Source: Gammaproteobacteria bacterium (GTDB taxonomy: Bacteria; Pseudomonadota; Gammaproteobacteria; Pseudomonadales; Pseudohongiellaceae). From it: 64,000 nucleotides of DNA. The position numbers were made by a program, and so were the translations under genes. A model generated the notes under the pieces. The model was not told the DNA's origin and made no database searches. It saw only the letters and a list, made by a program, of their open reading frames with translations. The stretch spans positions 186,001-250,000 of the forward strand of contig JAJFKE010000038.1 of NCBI GenBank assembly GCA_021773355.1. The letters run 5' to 3'. Shown here piece by piece: positions 19,047 to 27,630 of this stretch (the first letter of the stretch is position 1; each line of letters opens with the position of its first letter).

Positions 19047-19317
19047 TAGAGACTCCCTTCACCTCCGCTTCATCATTGGCGGCGCTTTGGTCATTAAAAC
19101 GCTTAGAGGTTAACTTTAAATCTAGAGAAGTTGATGGACTCTGTAAATTATCGTTAACAGCATGTCCACAACATTTTTGCACCGGATGTAGGCCGAAAGC
19201 CCTATCGACCTCGGCCTCCATAAAACTCCACACTACGCGGATAATTTCTTCTTTTTGTTCACGCGTTAAATCAAGAGTATCCAAACAGTCCATATAATCA
19301 TCAACGTCTAGTAACAT
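19039..19317 (-). CDS. Small recombinase-linked protein
   Basis: A 92-residue protein overlapping the serine recombinase by eight bases, so the two are coupled. The N-terminal half is helical (LTREQKEEIIRVVWSFMEAE, then VDRAFGLHPVQ), the C-terminal half is polar and probably disordered. Similar small ORFs precede recombinases in proteobacterial elements; whether it is a directionality factor or regulator is not shown by the sequence. Confidence 0.65.
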   Translation of the reverse strand: MLLDVDDYMDCLDTLDLTREQKEEIIRVVWSFMEAEVDRAFGLHPVQKCCGHAVNDNLQSPSTSLDLKLTSKRFNDQSAANDEAEVKGVSNG

Positions 19318-19360
19318 ACATAACGTCCTTTCGTTTGAAAAGTTAAGTTATGTACGTTAT
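19318..19360. promoter_or_regulatory. Inverted repeat upstream of the recombinase operon
   Basis: ATAACGT (19320-19326) and ACGTTAT (19354-19360) form an inverted repeat just before the small ORF. The placement suits an operator or a recombinase-related site. No further support. Confidence 0.35.
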
Positions 19361-19475
19361 AGCTGCCAGCAACGTCAAATCTGGGAAATAGCTAGAGAAA
19401 CACGTACTTAGCATTACCAAGTGGATAAGGCTATCAATTGAAAAATGGACTGATTGTTGAGATGTTATAAAGAAC

Positions 19476-22400
19476 TTAGCATCCGTGAAGCACAAATGCC
19501 GCCCAGTAATATGGGTCTTCAAATATTTTTTCGTTAGGTTGAAGTCGACTCAACTCGTTATCTTCTAACAAAATGTCTGCTGCCCGGTTGCTGATTGCAC
19601 CGCGATCTAATCGTTCTTGAATGTAATTCCGTAACTCTTGGACGGTAATGTCTCTAAACCACAATTGAGCGGTTTGCAGAGCCTTAGCAGGGAGCAATTT
19701 CTCTTGAATGTGAAGTTCATAAAACCGACTAATAATCAATGATGAGATATCTTCTATTTTCCAAAGAGTAGAAATCACGCCAATAGCACCAAGCTCTAAG
19801 AACACACTAGAAAGGCCTGAAGCTTCATTAATATTGTTTTGCAGATCATGAACACCCGATTCGCACGCGGACAAAACCACCATCCTCAAACTCGTTTTTG
19901 AATCCAATATGAACAAGTGGTCTGCATGAAAGTTTCTATCGAGCTCAATGAATGAATTGCTTGAATCGGACCAATCAAATTGCCCATGCGTTGCGAAATG
20001 CCAATAATTTTTGAATTCTACTGATTCCATAACATTGTCTAGCGTTACTTTCTCCCGAGGGACAAAGCTTGCATTATCGTCATCGAAACACGAGAGGGAT
20101 ATTTCAGTTTCCAAGAAGGCATACTTCAGTTCTTTTTCATCACTTTTAATCGGTGGTGGTATATACGAAATCGAGTTACTATTTGCTGATTGATGTTTTT
20201 TTGCTCTTTCCTGGAGCACTGATAACGCAGAAAGACTTGGTGAATAAGAAATCACATAGTCATCGCACAAATAACGAGCAGTATCCGGATTCTTTGCTAA
20301 CCCGATTGGCAAAAAGTATAAAAATGAGTCAAGAATAATCACCAATTCTGAACTATTTGCACTTTTGTAGTTCTCAATTTCAGCAACTGTCCATGCGCCC
20401 AGAAACTCCCAAAGAAAATTGGAAACTTTATCAGATATGTCGAACCAGTCATCGTGACTGAATGATTTAGTATTCATGCGCTTAATGACTTCAATCCAGC
20501 CTTCTTCTTTTCTTACTACCACGCCTGAAAAATCATTGCGGCCAAGTGGTAGAAGCTCAGAAACAATAGCGCTTTCTAGCCCACAAGATGGTGGAATGAG
20601 CACGAATTTGGAAGTCGAAGTACCAATAACTGGTAACAGAACCCAAGACCTGAAATTCCGGCAATAATCTAACAACTCCGCCTTAGTAATATCTGCAAAC
20701 TTGCTCTCGGCCCTTTCTATAGCTGAAATTAGCGCAAATTTGTTTTCTTCAATACCTGACCCAAGCAACCTCTCTGACAAATTCCTATTTCGAAGGCGAT
20801 CATTAAGACTTTCGTCATTAACTTGTGAATCAACATATTGCTTTAAAGATATTGCGCCGCTGAGTTTGCTTGCTCTAATTCTTTCCTGATAGCTCACTGC
20901 ACGTTCCAAGTCTCCACTAGCTATAGCCGCAAGAGGAGCTAACGATAACCCTTCACTATTGGCGCACGAAAACAAACTGAAATTAAAACCAGGCTCTTGG
21001 CTAAAGTGCTCAATTACACTTTTAAATATCTGATCGGCCTGAGTCATTTTTCCTTGTAGCGCCAACAAACTTGCCATTGACACATTTACTGAAAGGTACG
21101 CTTGCGGAAAAGATTCTAAGCTTAATACTGATTGCGCTCTCTTGAATAATTCAGCGCTCAATTCATGAGCCGTGCTAGAGAGAGGATGTTCTTTAAAATG
21201 GAATTCAGCCAACTCTATATAAGATTGGACTAATAGAAGTGGGTCACCAAATTGGTCGGCAAGATCAATGGCCTGGTTGTAAGACTCAGCAACTGCATCA
21301 ATATCAACGCCTGGTTTACACAGATACTCCTGCCTTTTTATTAGTGCTTTACACTGGCTCACTAATGCATGAATCTCATCGGTAGAGCCTTCGGTAGTTC
21401 GACTTTCAATTTTCTCTAAGAGATGAAGTAAAGTTTCGCAGCTTCCTGCATCTTTAAGATGACTGAGCAAAACAGGACTCAAGTCATCAATGAGTCCTAC
21501 GCCTACAACTGCATCGACAAGAGATTCAGCATCTATACCACAATCGATTAACGACCTTACTAATGCGACATGTGCTTTCACCCAGAGATCAAGGTCCAAT
21601 TCCGGATCTAAATGATCTATAGCTAGATTTAAGGCTGATGTTGTTATAATTCTATTTTGGGATGGACGGCCATATCCTCGTTTAGAGTTTGCCAATCCCA
21701 TCAGATACATTATTTCTCCGTATTCTTGTTTATTATCACTGCCACACATTGAATTAGCATGCTCTAGACAGAGTATTGATTTTTCTATCGCTGTAGGTCC
21801 GAAAAGAAAATCTGAACTTAGCAAGGCTCTTGCAAAGTCGATCTTTGACCGTATGCGTAAATTGGGAATACTGCTGGTTTCAAAGAAATCATGTGTTTCT
21901 TGGAATATCTCTAATGCTTTCCAAATGTTGGCCTTAAATGAGCCCGTTCTACGCTCCAACAAGGCTTTTGCTTTAAGAGTTAACGCAAATCTATACGTCG
22001 GATGAAAAGAGTATTTTGGATTGCTTTTATCTATTAATTTCGTAATAACTTCTTCAGCTATATGCAGTGCTTCTTCTATATGCTCACTATCAGAGGAATG
22101 CCGCGAAAGAAGCAATTCCCCTTTTACAACAAGCACTCCAGCCAAATCATGAGGAACGTTTTCAGTTTGTATGATATGAATAGCTTTATCTATCTCGCTT
22201 AATCCCATTTCGAGATTCGTGGCACTGGTCCCAATCTGTCGTACACGGTAGAAATTTGCCAAATTGACGGAAGCTAGGACGAGATTCTCGAAATCATAAT
22301 TGGTGGTGTAGTAAGGTTTAGCCTTGGTAGTCAGTTCAATCGATCTTTCTAAATTCTCAGCCCGGCTGCCAAATTTGCTTTCTGAATATCTAATTCCAAG

Positions 22401-22751
22401 TTCAATTGCACAATAAGCTTCCAAGGCTTTTGCTTCGGTTCCTTTCAAATCAACCGAACTTTCCAGAGCCTTTTCTAAAGCGAGAGTTCCATCCTCCCAC
22501 TCGTCTTCAGTAAGTTTCTCTTCTCCATCAAGTATGGCTATACCTTCGAAACACCAAAATCTACAGCGCCATAAAATCCATTGATAAGTTAACCGACCTG
22601 AGTCTGACAATCGAAATAGAAGTCTCTGCGCTTCTTTCGCGTTCCCGATGGCTTCTTTGGGAATTGGTCTACGAGAGTTGTAGTCTAAAGCTGTTGAATA
22701 GGCCTCTTTCACACGCTTCATCGTTAGCGCATCAGTAATTTTCGAAAGCAT
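19476..22751 (-). CDS. TPR-CHAT caspase-like protease
   Basis: A 1091-residue protein. Residues 1 to about 650 are helical with degenerate tetratricopeptide-like repeats; residues about 780-1091 are a CHAT domain, the caspase-like peptidase fold also found in separase and in Csx29 of type III-E CRISPR. The catalytic dyad is visible: His in YWHFATHGQFD (about residue 925) and Cys in VVLSACESGVHD (about residue 970). The C-terminus GVISTLWKIED...PYYWAAFVLHGC is typical of the family. TPR-CHAT proteins are proteases activated by a partner in bacterial immunity. The ankyrin protein gene lies 145 bases upstream on the same strand and is the likely sensor or substrate. Confidence 0.9.
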   Translation of the reverse strand: MLSKITDALTMKRVKEAYSTALDYNSRRPIPKEAIGNAKEAQRLLFRLSDSGRLTYQWILWRCRFWCFEGIAILDGEEKLTEDEWEDGTLALEKALESSVDLKGTEAKALEAYCAIELGIRYSESKFGSRAENLERSIELTTKAKPYYTTNYDFENLVLASVNLANFYRVRQIGTSATNLEMGLSEIDKAIHIIQTENVPHDLAGVLVVKGELLLSRHSSDSEHIEEALHIAEEVITKLIDKSNPKYSFHPTYRFALTLKAKALLERRTGSFKANIWKALEIFQETHDFFETSSIPNLRIRSKIDFARALLSSDFLFGPTAIEKSILCLEHANSMCGSDNKQEYGEIMYLMGLANSKRGYGRPSQNRIITTSALNLAIDHLDPELDLDLWVKAHVALVRSLIDCGIDAESLVDAVVGVGLIDDLSPVLLSHLKDAGSCETLLHLLEKIESRTTEGSTDEIHALVSQCKALIKRQEYLCKPGVDIDAVAESYNQAIDLADQFGDPLLLVQSYIELAEFHFKEHPLSSTAHELSAELFKRAQSVLSLESFPQAYLSVNVSMASLLALQGKMTQADQIFKSVIEHFSQEPGFNFSLFSCANSEGLSLAPLAAIASGDLERAVSYQERIRASKLSGAISLKQYVDSQVNDESLNDRLRNRNLSERLLGSGIEENKFALISAIERAESKFADITKAELLDYCRNFRSWVLLPVIGTSTSKFVLIPPSCGLESAIVSELLPLGRNDFSGVVVRKEEGWIEVIKRMNTKSFSHDDWFDISDKVSNFLWEFLGAWTVAEIENYKSANSSELVIILDSFLYFLPIGLAKNPDTARYLCDDYVISYSPSLSALSVLQERAKKHQSANSNSISYIPPPIKSDEKELKYAFLETEISLSCFDDDNASFVPREKVTLDNVMESVEFKNYWHFATHGQFDWSDSSNSFIELDRNFHADHLFILDSKTSLRMVVLSACESGVHDLQNNINEASGLSSVFLELGAIGVISTLWKIEDISSLIISRFYELHIQEKLLPAKALQTAQLWFRDITVQELRNYIQERLDRGAISNRAADILLEDNELSRLQPNEKIFEDPYYWAAFVLHGC

Positions 22752-22896
22752 ACAAATCCATGCCCTATAGATTTAAAAGATACGTGGATTGAGCCTAAGG
22801 CTCAAAGGTAAGTGGCAAACTACGATTAGGCTAGTCTGATTCAATCAAAAAATATTCCTACCTAACCCACGATATTCAATATATCAGGTTTTTGGA

Positions 22897-24372
22897 CTAA
22901 ATCTCAGGATCATGTGGTTTTTCATCTTCTATTGGAAAATCTCCCCCGGGGTATGGCACTAAGTCTTTAGCACGTCCGGCTTCAACTTCATTATTGAGAA
23001 GCACTTTATAAACTTCTTCATTATCCTGATTTAGCGCCCAGTCAGAACAAAGTTTTCCGCGATTATCTCTCATTAAGTGATTAAACTCTTCGTGGGACCG
23101 TCTCACTATGTCACTGTAATAACTCAATGACGCGCCTCTTGAAAGGAAATGCATTGCAGTTGCGCCAGTGCGTCGATCTCGGTAATTTATAGATGCTCCG
23201 GCATCTAATAGTTCAAAAATACGATTAAAGCTAAAGTGATCGTAATCGGTAGCCGCCTTAATTAGCTCCTTACCAAGTTTTTCTTTTTCTTCGTCATCCA
23301 TGACGTACCCCTTTCCATCTTCTTGTACCGCATTCACAGAGGAGCGTGAGCCACTCATATAGGGTAACTTTGAAGCCTTACGCTTTCTATGTATATCATC
23401 AGAAGGTTGAGGAAAGGTTAATAGCTCACCGTATTTTCTAAAAACATCTGTAGACTTCTCAATGCGGGTCTTTATTTGGTCCGATTCAATTGGGTTGGCT
23501 TCGTATACCTCATCGTCGAATGGAAACTTTAGCTTAGTAAGGACTAAACTTTCAGTAATTGGGATATTAGAATCGCTTGTTTCAAGAAACAGATTTATAT
23601 ACTGATGGCCATTAGCATCGTCTACATCCTCCAGAAAAATCAGGAGCATATTATTTCTACTAATCACACTCCAACCATGCCAGGCTTTGCTATTACTTTG
23701 TCCCTCTTTAAGCACATCGCTCTTTGACCACAGCCTCTCTTCTACTATAAAGTGTGTCTCATCTTCGCTCACATCAAAAATAAGTTGTCTTTTCGTAGAT
23801 GTTCCGTCTACATCAAATTCGAATCCATAGATGCTCTCCAATTGCTTTACTGTCAAATTTTCAGGATCACTATCGTTATGACCGATAAATTGATTAAGGT
23901 CTCGTGCAATTCGGTTATTTAATTTTTTAAACTCTATATCTTCGATAGAAAATGAGGAGCGATCATTACAAGCAAGATAGGCGACAAAGAGCCTAATACT
24001 CACATTCCTACCATCAACGCCTGTTTTGTATTTACCATCCTTTTTTTCATGCCCCTCATTTCGTATAAAATGACCTACGGCACGCTTTTCCACAGTTATG
24101 GGAAAGGCCGAAAATAATTCTTGATCGTCTACTTGGTTAAACATTTCACTGATGTCATCAGCAAGTGTTTGCACCTCTCTTAAAAATGTAGCCTCAATGT
24201 CTGCTGTAGGATTTTCTTGCAAAATTGAAGCAGTAGGAACATCGATTAGCTTTCTCATTTCCCGTTGTAGCCGTGTAATAACGGACTTCTCAACTGCTGT
24301 TTTTGGAGGTAGGAGTTCACTCACTCGCTTTAAGATATCTAACTTCTCTTCTATAGCGCTATTTTTATTCAT
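22897..24372 (-). CDS. Ankyrin-repeat partner of the TPR-CHAT protease (unknown family)
   Basis: A 491-residue protein not recognised as a whole. Residues 1-100 are helical; about 105-330 look like an alpha/beta globular domain (KRAVGHFIRNEGHEKKDG, later KAWHGWSVISRNNMLLIFLED); after a polar linker with SGSRSSVNAVQ, residues about 375-460 show ankyrin-like repeats (RIFELLDAGASINYRDRRTGATAMHFL and a second, weaker one). The C-terminal 25 residues are acidic. The gene directly precedes the TPR-CHAT gene in the same direction. I infer a sensor, activator or proteolytic target of that protease. No signal peptide or TM segment is seen. Confidence 0.7.
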   Translation of the reverse strand: MNKNSAIEEKLDILKRVSELLPPKTAVEKSVITRLQREMRKLIDVPTASILQENPTADIEATFLREVQTLADDISEMFNQVDDQELFSAFPITVEKRAVGHFIRNEGHEKKDGKYKTGVDGRNVSIRLFVAYLACNDRSSFSIEDIEFKKLNNRIARDLNQFIGHNDSDPENLTVKQLESIYGFEFDVDGTSTKRQLIFDVSEDETHFIVEERLWSKSDVLKEGQSNSKAWHGWSVISRNNMLLIFLEDVDDANGHQYINLFLETSDSNIPITESLVLTKLKFPFDDEVYEANPIESDQIKTRIEKSTDVFRKYGELLTFPQPSDDIHRKRKASKLPYMSGSRSSVNAVQEDGKGYVMDDEEKEKLGKELIKAATDYDHFSFNRIFELLDAGASINYRDRRTGATAMHFLSRGASLSYYSDIVRRSHEEFNHLMRDNRGKLCSDWALNQDNEEVYKVLLNNEVEAGRAKDLVPYPGGDFPIEDEKPHDPEI

Positions 24373-24517
24373 GTAAACACTCTAATCCTCGTCGGAATAC
24401 GCCATTCACAACAAACTTCCAATGTCAAACTGTGCAAAATGTGCTCAGTTCGTGCCCCTGATTGAAATCGATTAACTTCTACCCCGATGAAAAAAAACCA
24501 GGTAAAGGAGTTAGAAG

Positions 24518-24775
24518 ATGAAGAATTACCTATCTATTGAAAACCAAACCATAGTGCCATTCGCAATGATGGTTTCAATTCTATCCCATCAGTTTCTCTT
24601 TGCAATATCGCTTTTGTTGGCTCTGGTTTACTGCATTATTGAGCGAATAGAACAGCTTGAAATTTCACAGAAGTCACAAAGTAGAGATCACATTGTAACT
24701 AACAGTTTTTGTTTCCCAAAATTCAATCTTAGGTCTATTAGGTTAACCAATATTCAATCAACAGTTTATAGATAA
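24518..24775 (+). CDS. Small protein with one hydrophobic helix
   Basis: An 85-residue ORF with a good ribosome-binding site (AAAGGAG, about nine bases before ATG 24518). Residues about 12-42 are strongly hydrophobic and probably form one long or two short membrane helices; the rest is polar. The family is not recognised. It starts a plus-strand run that ends with the coupling protein. Confidence 0.5.
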   Translation: MKNYLSIENQTIVPFAMMVSILSHQFLFAISLLLALVYCIIERIEQLEISQKSQSRDHIVTNSFCFPKFNLRSIRLTNIQSTVYR

Positions 24776-24785
24776 GGAGAATCGC

Positions 24786-25160
24786 ATGCTGTGCAATAGA
24801 AAAGATGTCGTTGTTGTAGCGACGACCGCCGAACTAAAGAATTACCACTACTACTGCCGTCTTTGGATGGCGGCGCGAAACATATCATTACCTCGCCGAC
24901 AATGGCTTGATGAGCTTGCCGCCTGCTTTCGGGATTATCGAGGTAACGTTATGTATCCATCAGGGGAATTGTTCCCAATTCCGTTTGTGGATGATGTATT
25001 TGGCGATGATCCGGACATGCGCTGGCTAAGCTACTATCTCAGCACGGATGGCTCCGGGAAAAAACCGCGATCCTTGAGTAGAAAACTTCAGCGCGTACAA
25101 CTCATCGATCTGTATTTCCGCATTAGGTACCCATCCATTGCGCGTCACTTCAGTCGCTAA
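24786..25160 (+). CDS. Hypothetical protein of the mobilization module
   Basis: A 124-residue soluble protein; AAGGAG lies seven bases before ATG 24786. It is rich in aromatic and basic residues (WMAARNISLPRRQWLDELA, then PRSLSRKLQRVQLIDLYFRI), compatible with a nucleic-acid-binding or adaptor role. No known domain is recognised. Ten bases separate it from the preceding ORF and it is followed by the membrane and coupling-protein genes, so a role in transfer is inferred from position only. Confidence 0.6.
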   Translation: MLCNRKDVVVVATTAELKNYHYYCRLWMAARNISLPRRQWLDELAACFRDYRGNVMYPSGELFPIPFVDDVFGDDPDMRWLSYYLSTDGSGKKPRSLSRKLQRVQLIDLYFRIRYPSIARHFSR

Positions 25161-25279
25161 TACCCATTTTAGGAAACGCCGGGAGAATTTTCCCGGCGTC
25201 TTCGCTCTGTTTCCCAAACCATTCCATTGCTGCCACTAGACTGGATTGACTTTTATCAGCCAAGTTGAGGTACCTCGTC

Positions 25280-26296
25280 ATGTCAACACCCAAAAAGAAA
25301 CAACCGCTATCCGCGCGGTTAGTGCCGAAAAAAGCACTGACTAAGAGCGGCAAAGGGCAAGTCCAGAAGAATGAGAATTTCGCCTACAACATGAGGCACT
25401 TTACAGATATTCGTGAAGCGTCAGCCATAGTCGGAGAGCATGCAGGACTTAAGTTCGACCATGAGCACGGTGAAGTCGTAGCGCTTAAAGAACAAATTCT
25501 TGAAGAGTTAAATTCTCGCTATGACGTATCCCGCGATGAACTGGCAAAGCTGGAACAACGTAGACGCGATACGAAGCGTTGGGTCAAAAGTGCTCCACTG
25601 CTTAGTGGAACAGATAACGAAGCACCATCTTTTCGAGATTGGAATATTCGCGATAAGGGCATGATCGGCTTAATCCTGCTCATGTTGCCTGCGGCGATGG
25701 TTATGGGTGCTACTAATGTTTATGCCAATCTCATGGCCTCTGGCACGCCTGCTTTCATCGAAAATCCTTGGCTAGCTGTGTCGCTCTCAATGCTAATGCC
25801 TATTGGTAGCACCGCGATTAAATTTGTAACCAACGCCATTCATATCGATTACTGGCGAACCAAGTATTCCCAACTTATCTACTTCCTGACCTTTGTGCTG
25901 TTTATTTTCTGGGGCATCTTGTTCGGCCAGACTTACACCGGAGCGGCAGGCGGTCTTGATATTGATGCGCTAATGGACGGTGGTGGCAGCTCCGGCTCAG
26001 CACTAGTCTGGACACAGCTTCTTCTTGAGTTGCTAGCAGCTAGCTCCCTGTTCTTAGCGCTTGAAGAAATAGTCATGCGCTATTTTCCAGACATGTGGAT
26101 TAGTAACGTTGAATTCTATGTGGCTGATCAAGCCTACAAAACTCATCAAGGCGCTCATGAGAAGCTGAACAAGCTACGTGGCGAAACCCACGGCAGCCTC
26201 GCCTCGCTTCGCGCCCTTCGTGAAGTCCGCGTCAATGAAGCTATGGCCGCCTATCTCGAAATGCGCGCCTCTAACCACCCGAAGTTTGACCTTTAA
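25280..26296 (+). CDS. Four-TM membrane protein of the mobilization module
   Basis: A 338-residue protein. The N-terminal 115 residues are basic and polar (MSTPKKKQPLSARLVPKK), followed by about four membrane helices (IRDKGMIGLILLMLPAAMV; PWLAVSLSMLMPIGSTAI; LIYFLTFVLFIFWGILFG; WTQLLLELLAASSLFLALEE) and a helical C-terminal tail. ATG 25280 is preferred to a TTG five codons upstream. The gene is 17 bases before the next gene and two genes before the VirD4-like ATPase. It may anchor or partner that ATPase; the family name is unknown to me. Confidence 0.7.
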   Translation: MSTPKKKQPLSARLVPKKALTKSGKGQVQKNENFAYNMRHFTDIREASAIVGEHAGLKFDHEHGEVVALKEQILEELNSRYDVSRDELAKLEQRRRDTKRWVKSAPLLSGTDNEAPSFRDWNIRDKGMIGLILLMLPAAMVMGATNVYANLMASGTPAFIENPWLAVSLSMLMPIGSTAIKFVTNAIHIDYWRTKYSQLIYFLTFVLFIFWGILFGQTYTGAAGGLDIDALMDGGGSSGSALVWTQLLLELLAASSLFLALEEIVMRYFPDMWISNVEFYVADQAYKTHQGAHEKLNKLRGETHGSLASLRALREVRVNEAMAAYLEMRASNHPKFDL

Positions 26297-26313
26297 TCCA
26301 CAGGAGACATTCC

Positions 26314-27615
26314 ATGTTACCCATGAGAAATATTGCTACAACCGCAGTCCTTTCACTCTGCTTTGCCACTTCGCCAGTGGCGGCTAAGGATTATGCCTTT
26401 GCTCTCTCGCCCTTTATGGATCAGACAGCAGCGAAGCGTAACACCGCCTCTATGATTGAGTTCCTTTCTACTTTGGAGCTGGGAGATACGGCCTGGCTTC
26501 TGGATGGCTACAACCTCACCACCCTTGGTCACTTCGAAGTGCCGGATAACCCTGCCTACAACAGTCCTCGCGCGAAGGCGAACATCAATAGGGAGGCTAT
26601 AGCTGGTCTTATGCAGTTCACTAAGGCTTCTCGTACTCCGCAGGGTGAGAACGAGCCCTCAGTGCATGGCGCACTGCGCTTACCTCAAATTTTGCGTCAT
26701 ATCGCTGAAAATACGCTGCACGGACAGAATTTAGACGTGATTTTGTTCGGATCACCGCTCTATGATGATCCAGCCGCCTCCGCTTTCTCTATGGCTGGAA
26801 ATGCTTTTCCCTCAGATGGTCACCTTAAAGTCACGCGGAGTAAATCGCCTTTCGGTGCCGCTGAAAATCCAGAGCTACTTTCCGACATCCGCGTTCATAT
26901 TGCCCACGGCGAGTTTAACACCGGAATGAATGAACGCCTTCGATTCTTCATTCAACGCTTCTGGACACTTTATGCAGAGGCTCAATCTGGACAACTGGTT
27001 AGCTATTCCAATGACTTGTCTACAGTCTTCAGCAGGGCACGAAATAACCTGCCCGCACCAGCACATAACTATTCACCAGACGATCTCGACAAACTGGAAA
27101 TCATCCAACTTCGTACAGAGCAAGTTCGCGAGCCTATTGTTGAAAGACCTTTGGGCTCTACACGATTAACAGAAGAACAGTTGCGCCGTGCAAGGGATGT
27201 GGAAGTCAACATTCGCTGGGATTGTAAGTCGTGTGATCTAGACCTTTACGCACGCCCTTCACCATCGGCAGAAGTCCTATCCTTTTACAATGTCAGAACC
27301 GACCAAGGAGAGCATTGGAAAGACTATACGATTTCACCTGTTGTAAAAAATGGCTCCGAGACAATCACTTTCAATGTACCACTTGAGCTTCGAGCCCTGC
27401 AGCTCGCGGTGAACCTCTATCAGGGCACTATACCAGAGGGTGTTGACGGTGAAATCCGTCTTGCCGTTGAAGGGCAAACCTACGCTATGCCGTTTCACAT
27501 TAACGCAACTACAGGCAATAACGGGAAAGGGGCTATTGAAGCAATCGAGCGAGGTCAAGTTCGAAGCCCCCATACGTTGCTAATAGACCCTTTACACATC
27601 ATCGCTGCTCGATAG
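26314..27615 (+). CDS. Exported protein of the mobilization module
   Basis: A 433-residue protein with a signal peptide (hydrophobic residues 5-22, cleavage near VAA-KD). Residues about 25-240 have the alternating pattern of a Rossmann-like fold (FALSPFMDQ..., VILFGSPLYDDP), reminiscent of von Willebrand A-like domains, and residues about 300-420 are beta-rich, with a CKSCDLDLYARP motif that may form a disulfide. It is most likely periplasmic. It sits 15 bases before the coupling-protein gene and is probably cotranscribed. The function is not known. Confidence 0.7.
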   Translation: MLPMRNIATTAVLSLCFATSPVAAKDYAFALSPFMDQTAAKRNTASMIEFLSTLELGDTAWLLDGYNLTTLGHFEVPDNPAYNSPRAKANINREAIAGLMQFTKASRTPQGENEPSVHGALRLPQILRHIAENTLHGQNLDVILFGSPLYDDPAASAFSMAGNAFPSDGHLKVTRSKSPFGAAENPELLSDIRVHIAHGEFNTGMNERLRFFIQRFWTLYAEAQSGQLVSYSNDLSTVFSRARNNLPAPAHNYSPDDLDKLEIIQLRTEQVREPIVERPLGSTRLTEEQLRRARDVEVNIRWDCKSCDLDLYARPSPSAEVLSFYNVRTDQGEHWKDYTISPVVKNGSETITFNVPLELRALQLAVNLYQGTIPEGVDGEIRLAVEGQTYAMPFHINATTGNNGKGAIEAIERGQVRSPHTLLIDPLHIIAAR

Positions 27616-27630
27616 CTGAGGAGTATCGCT

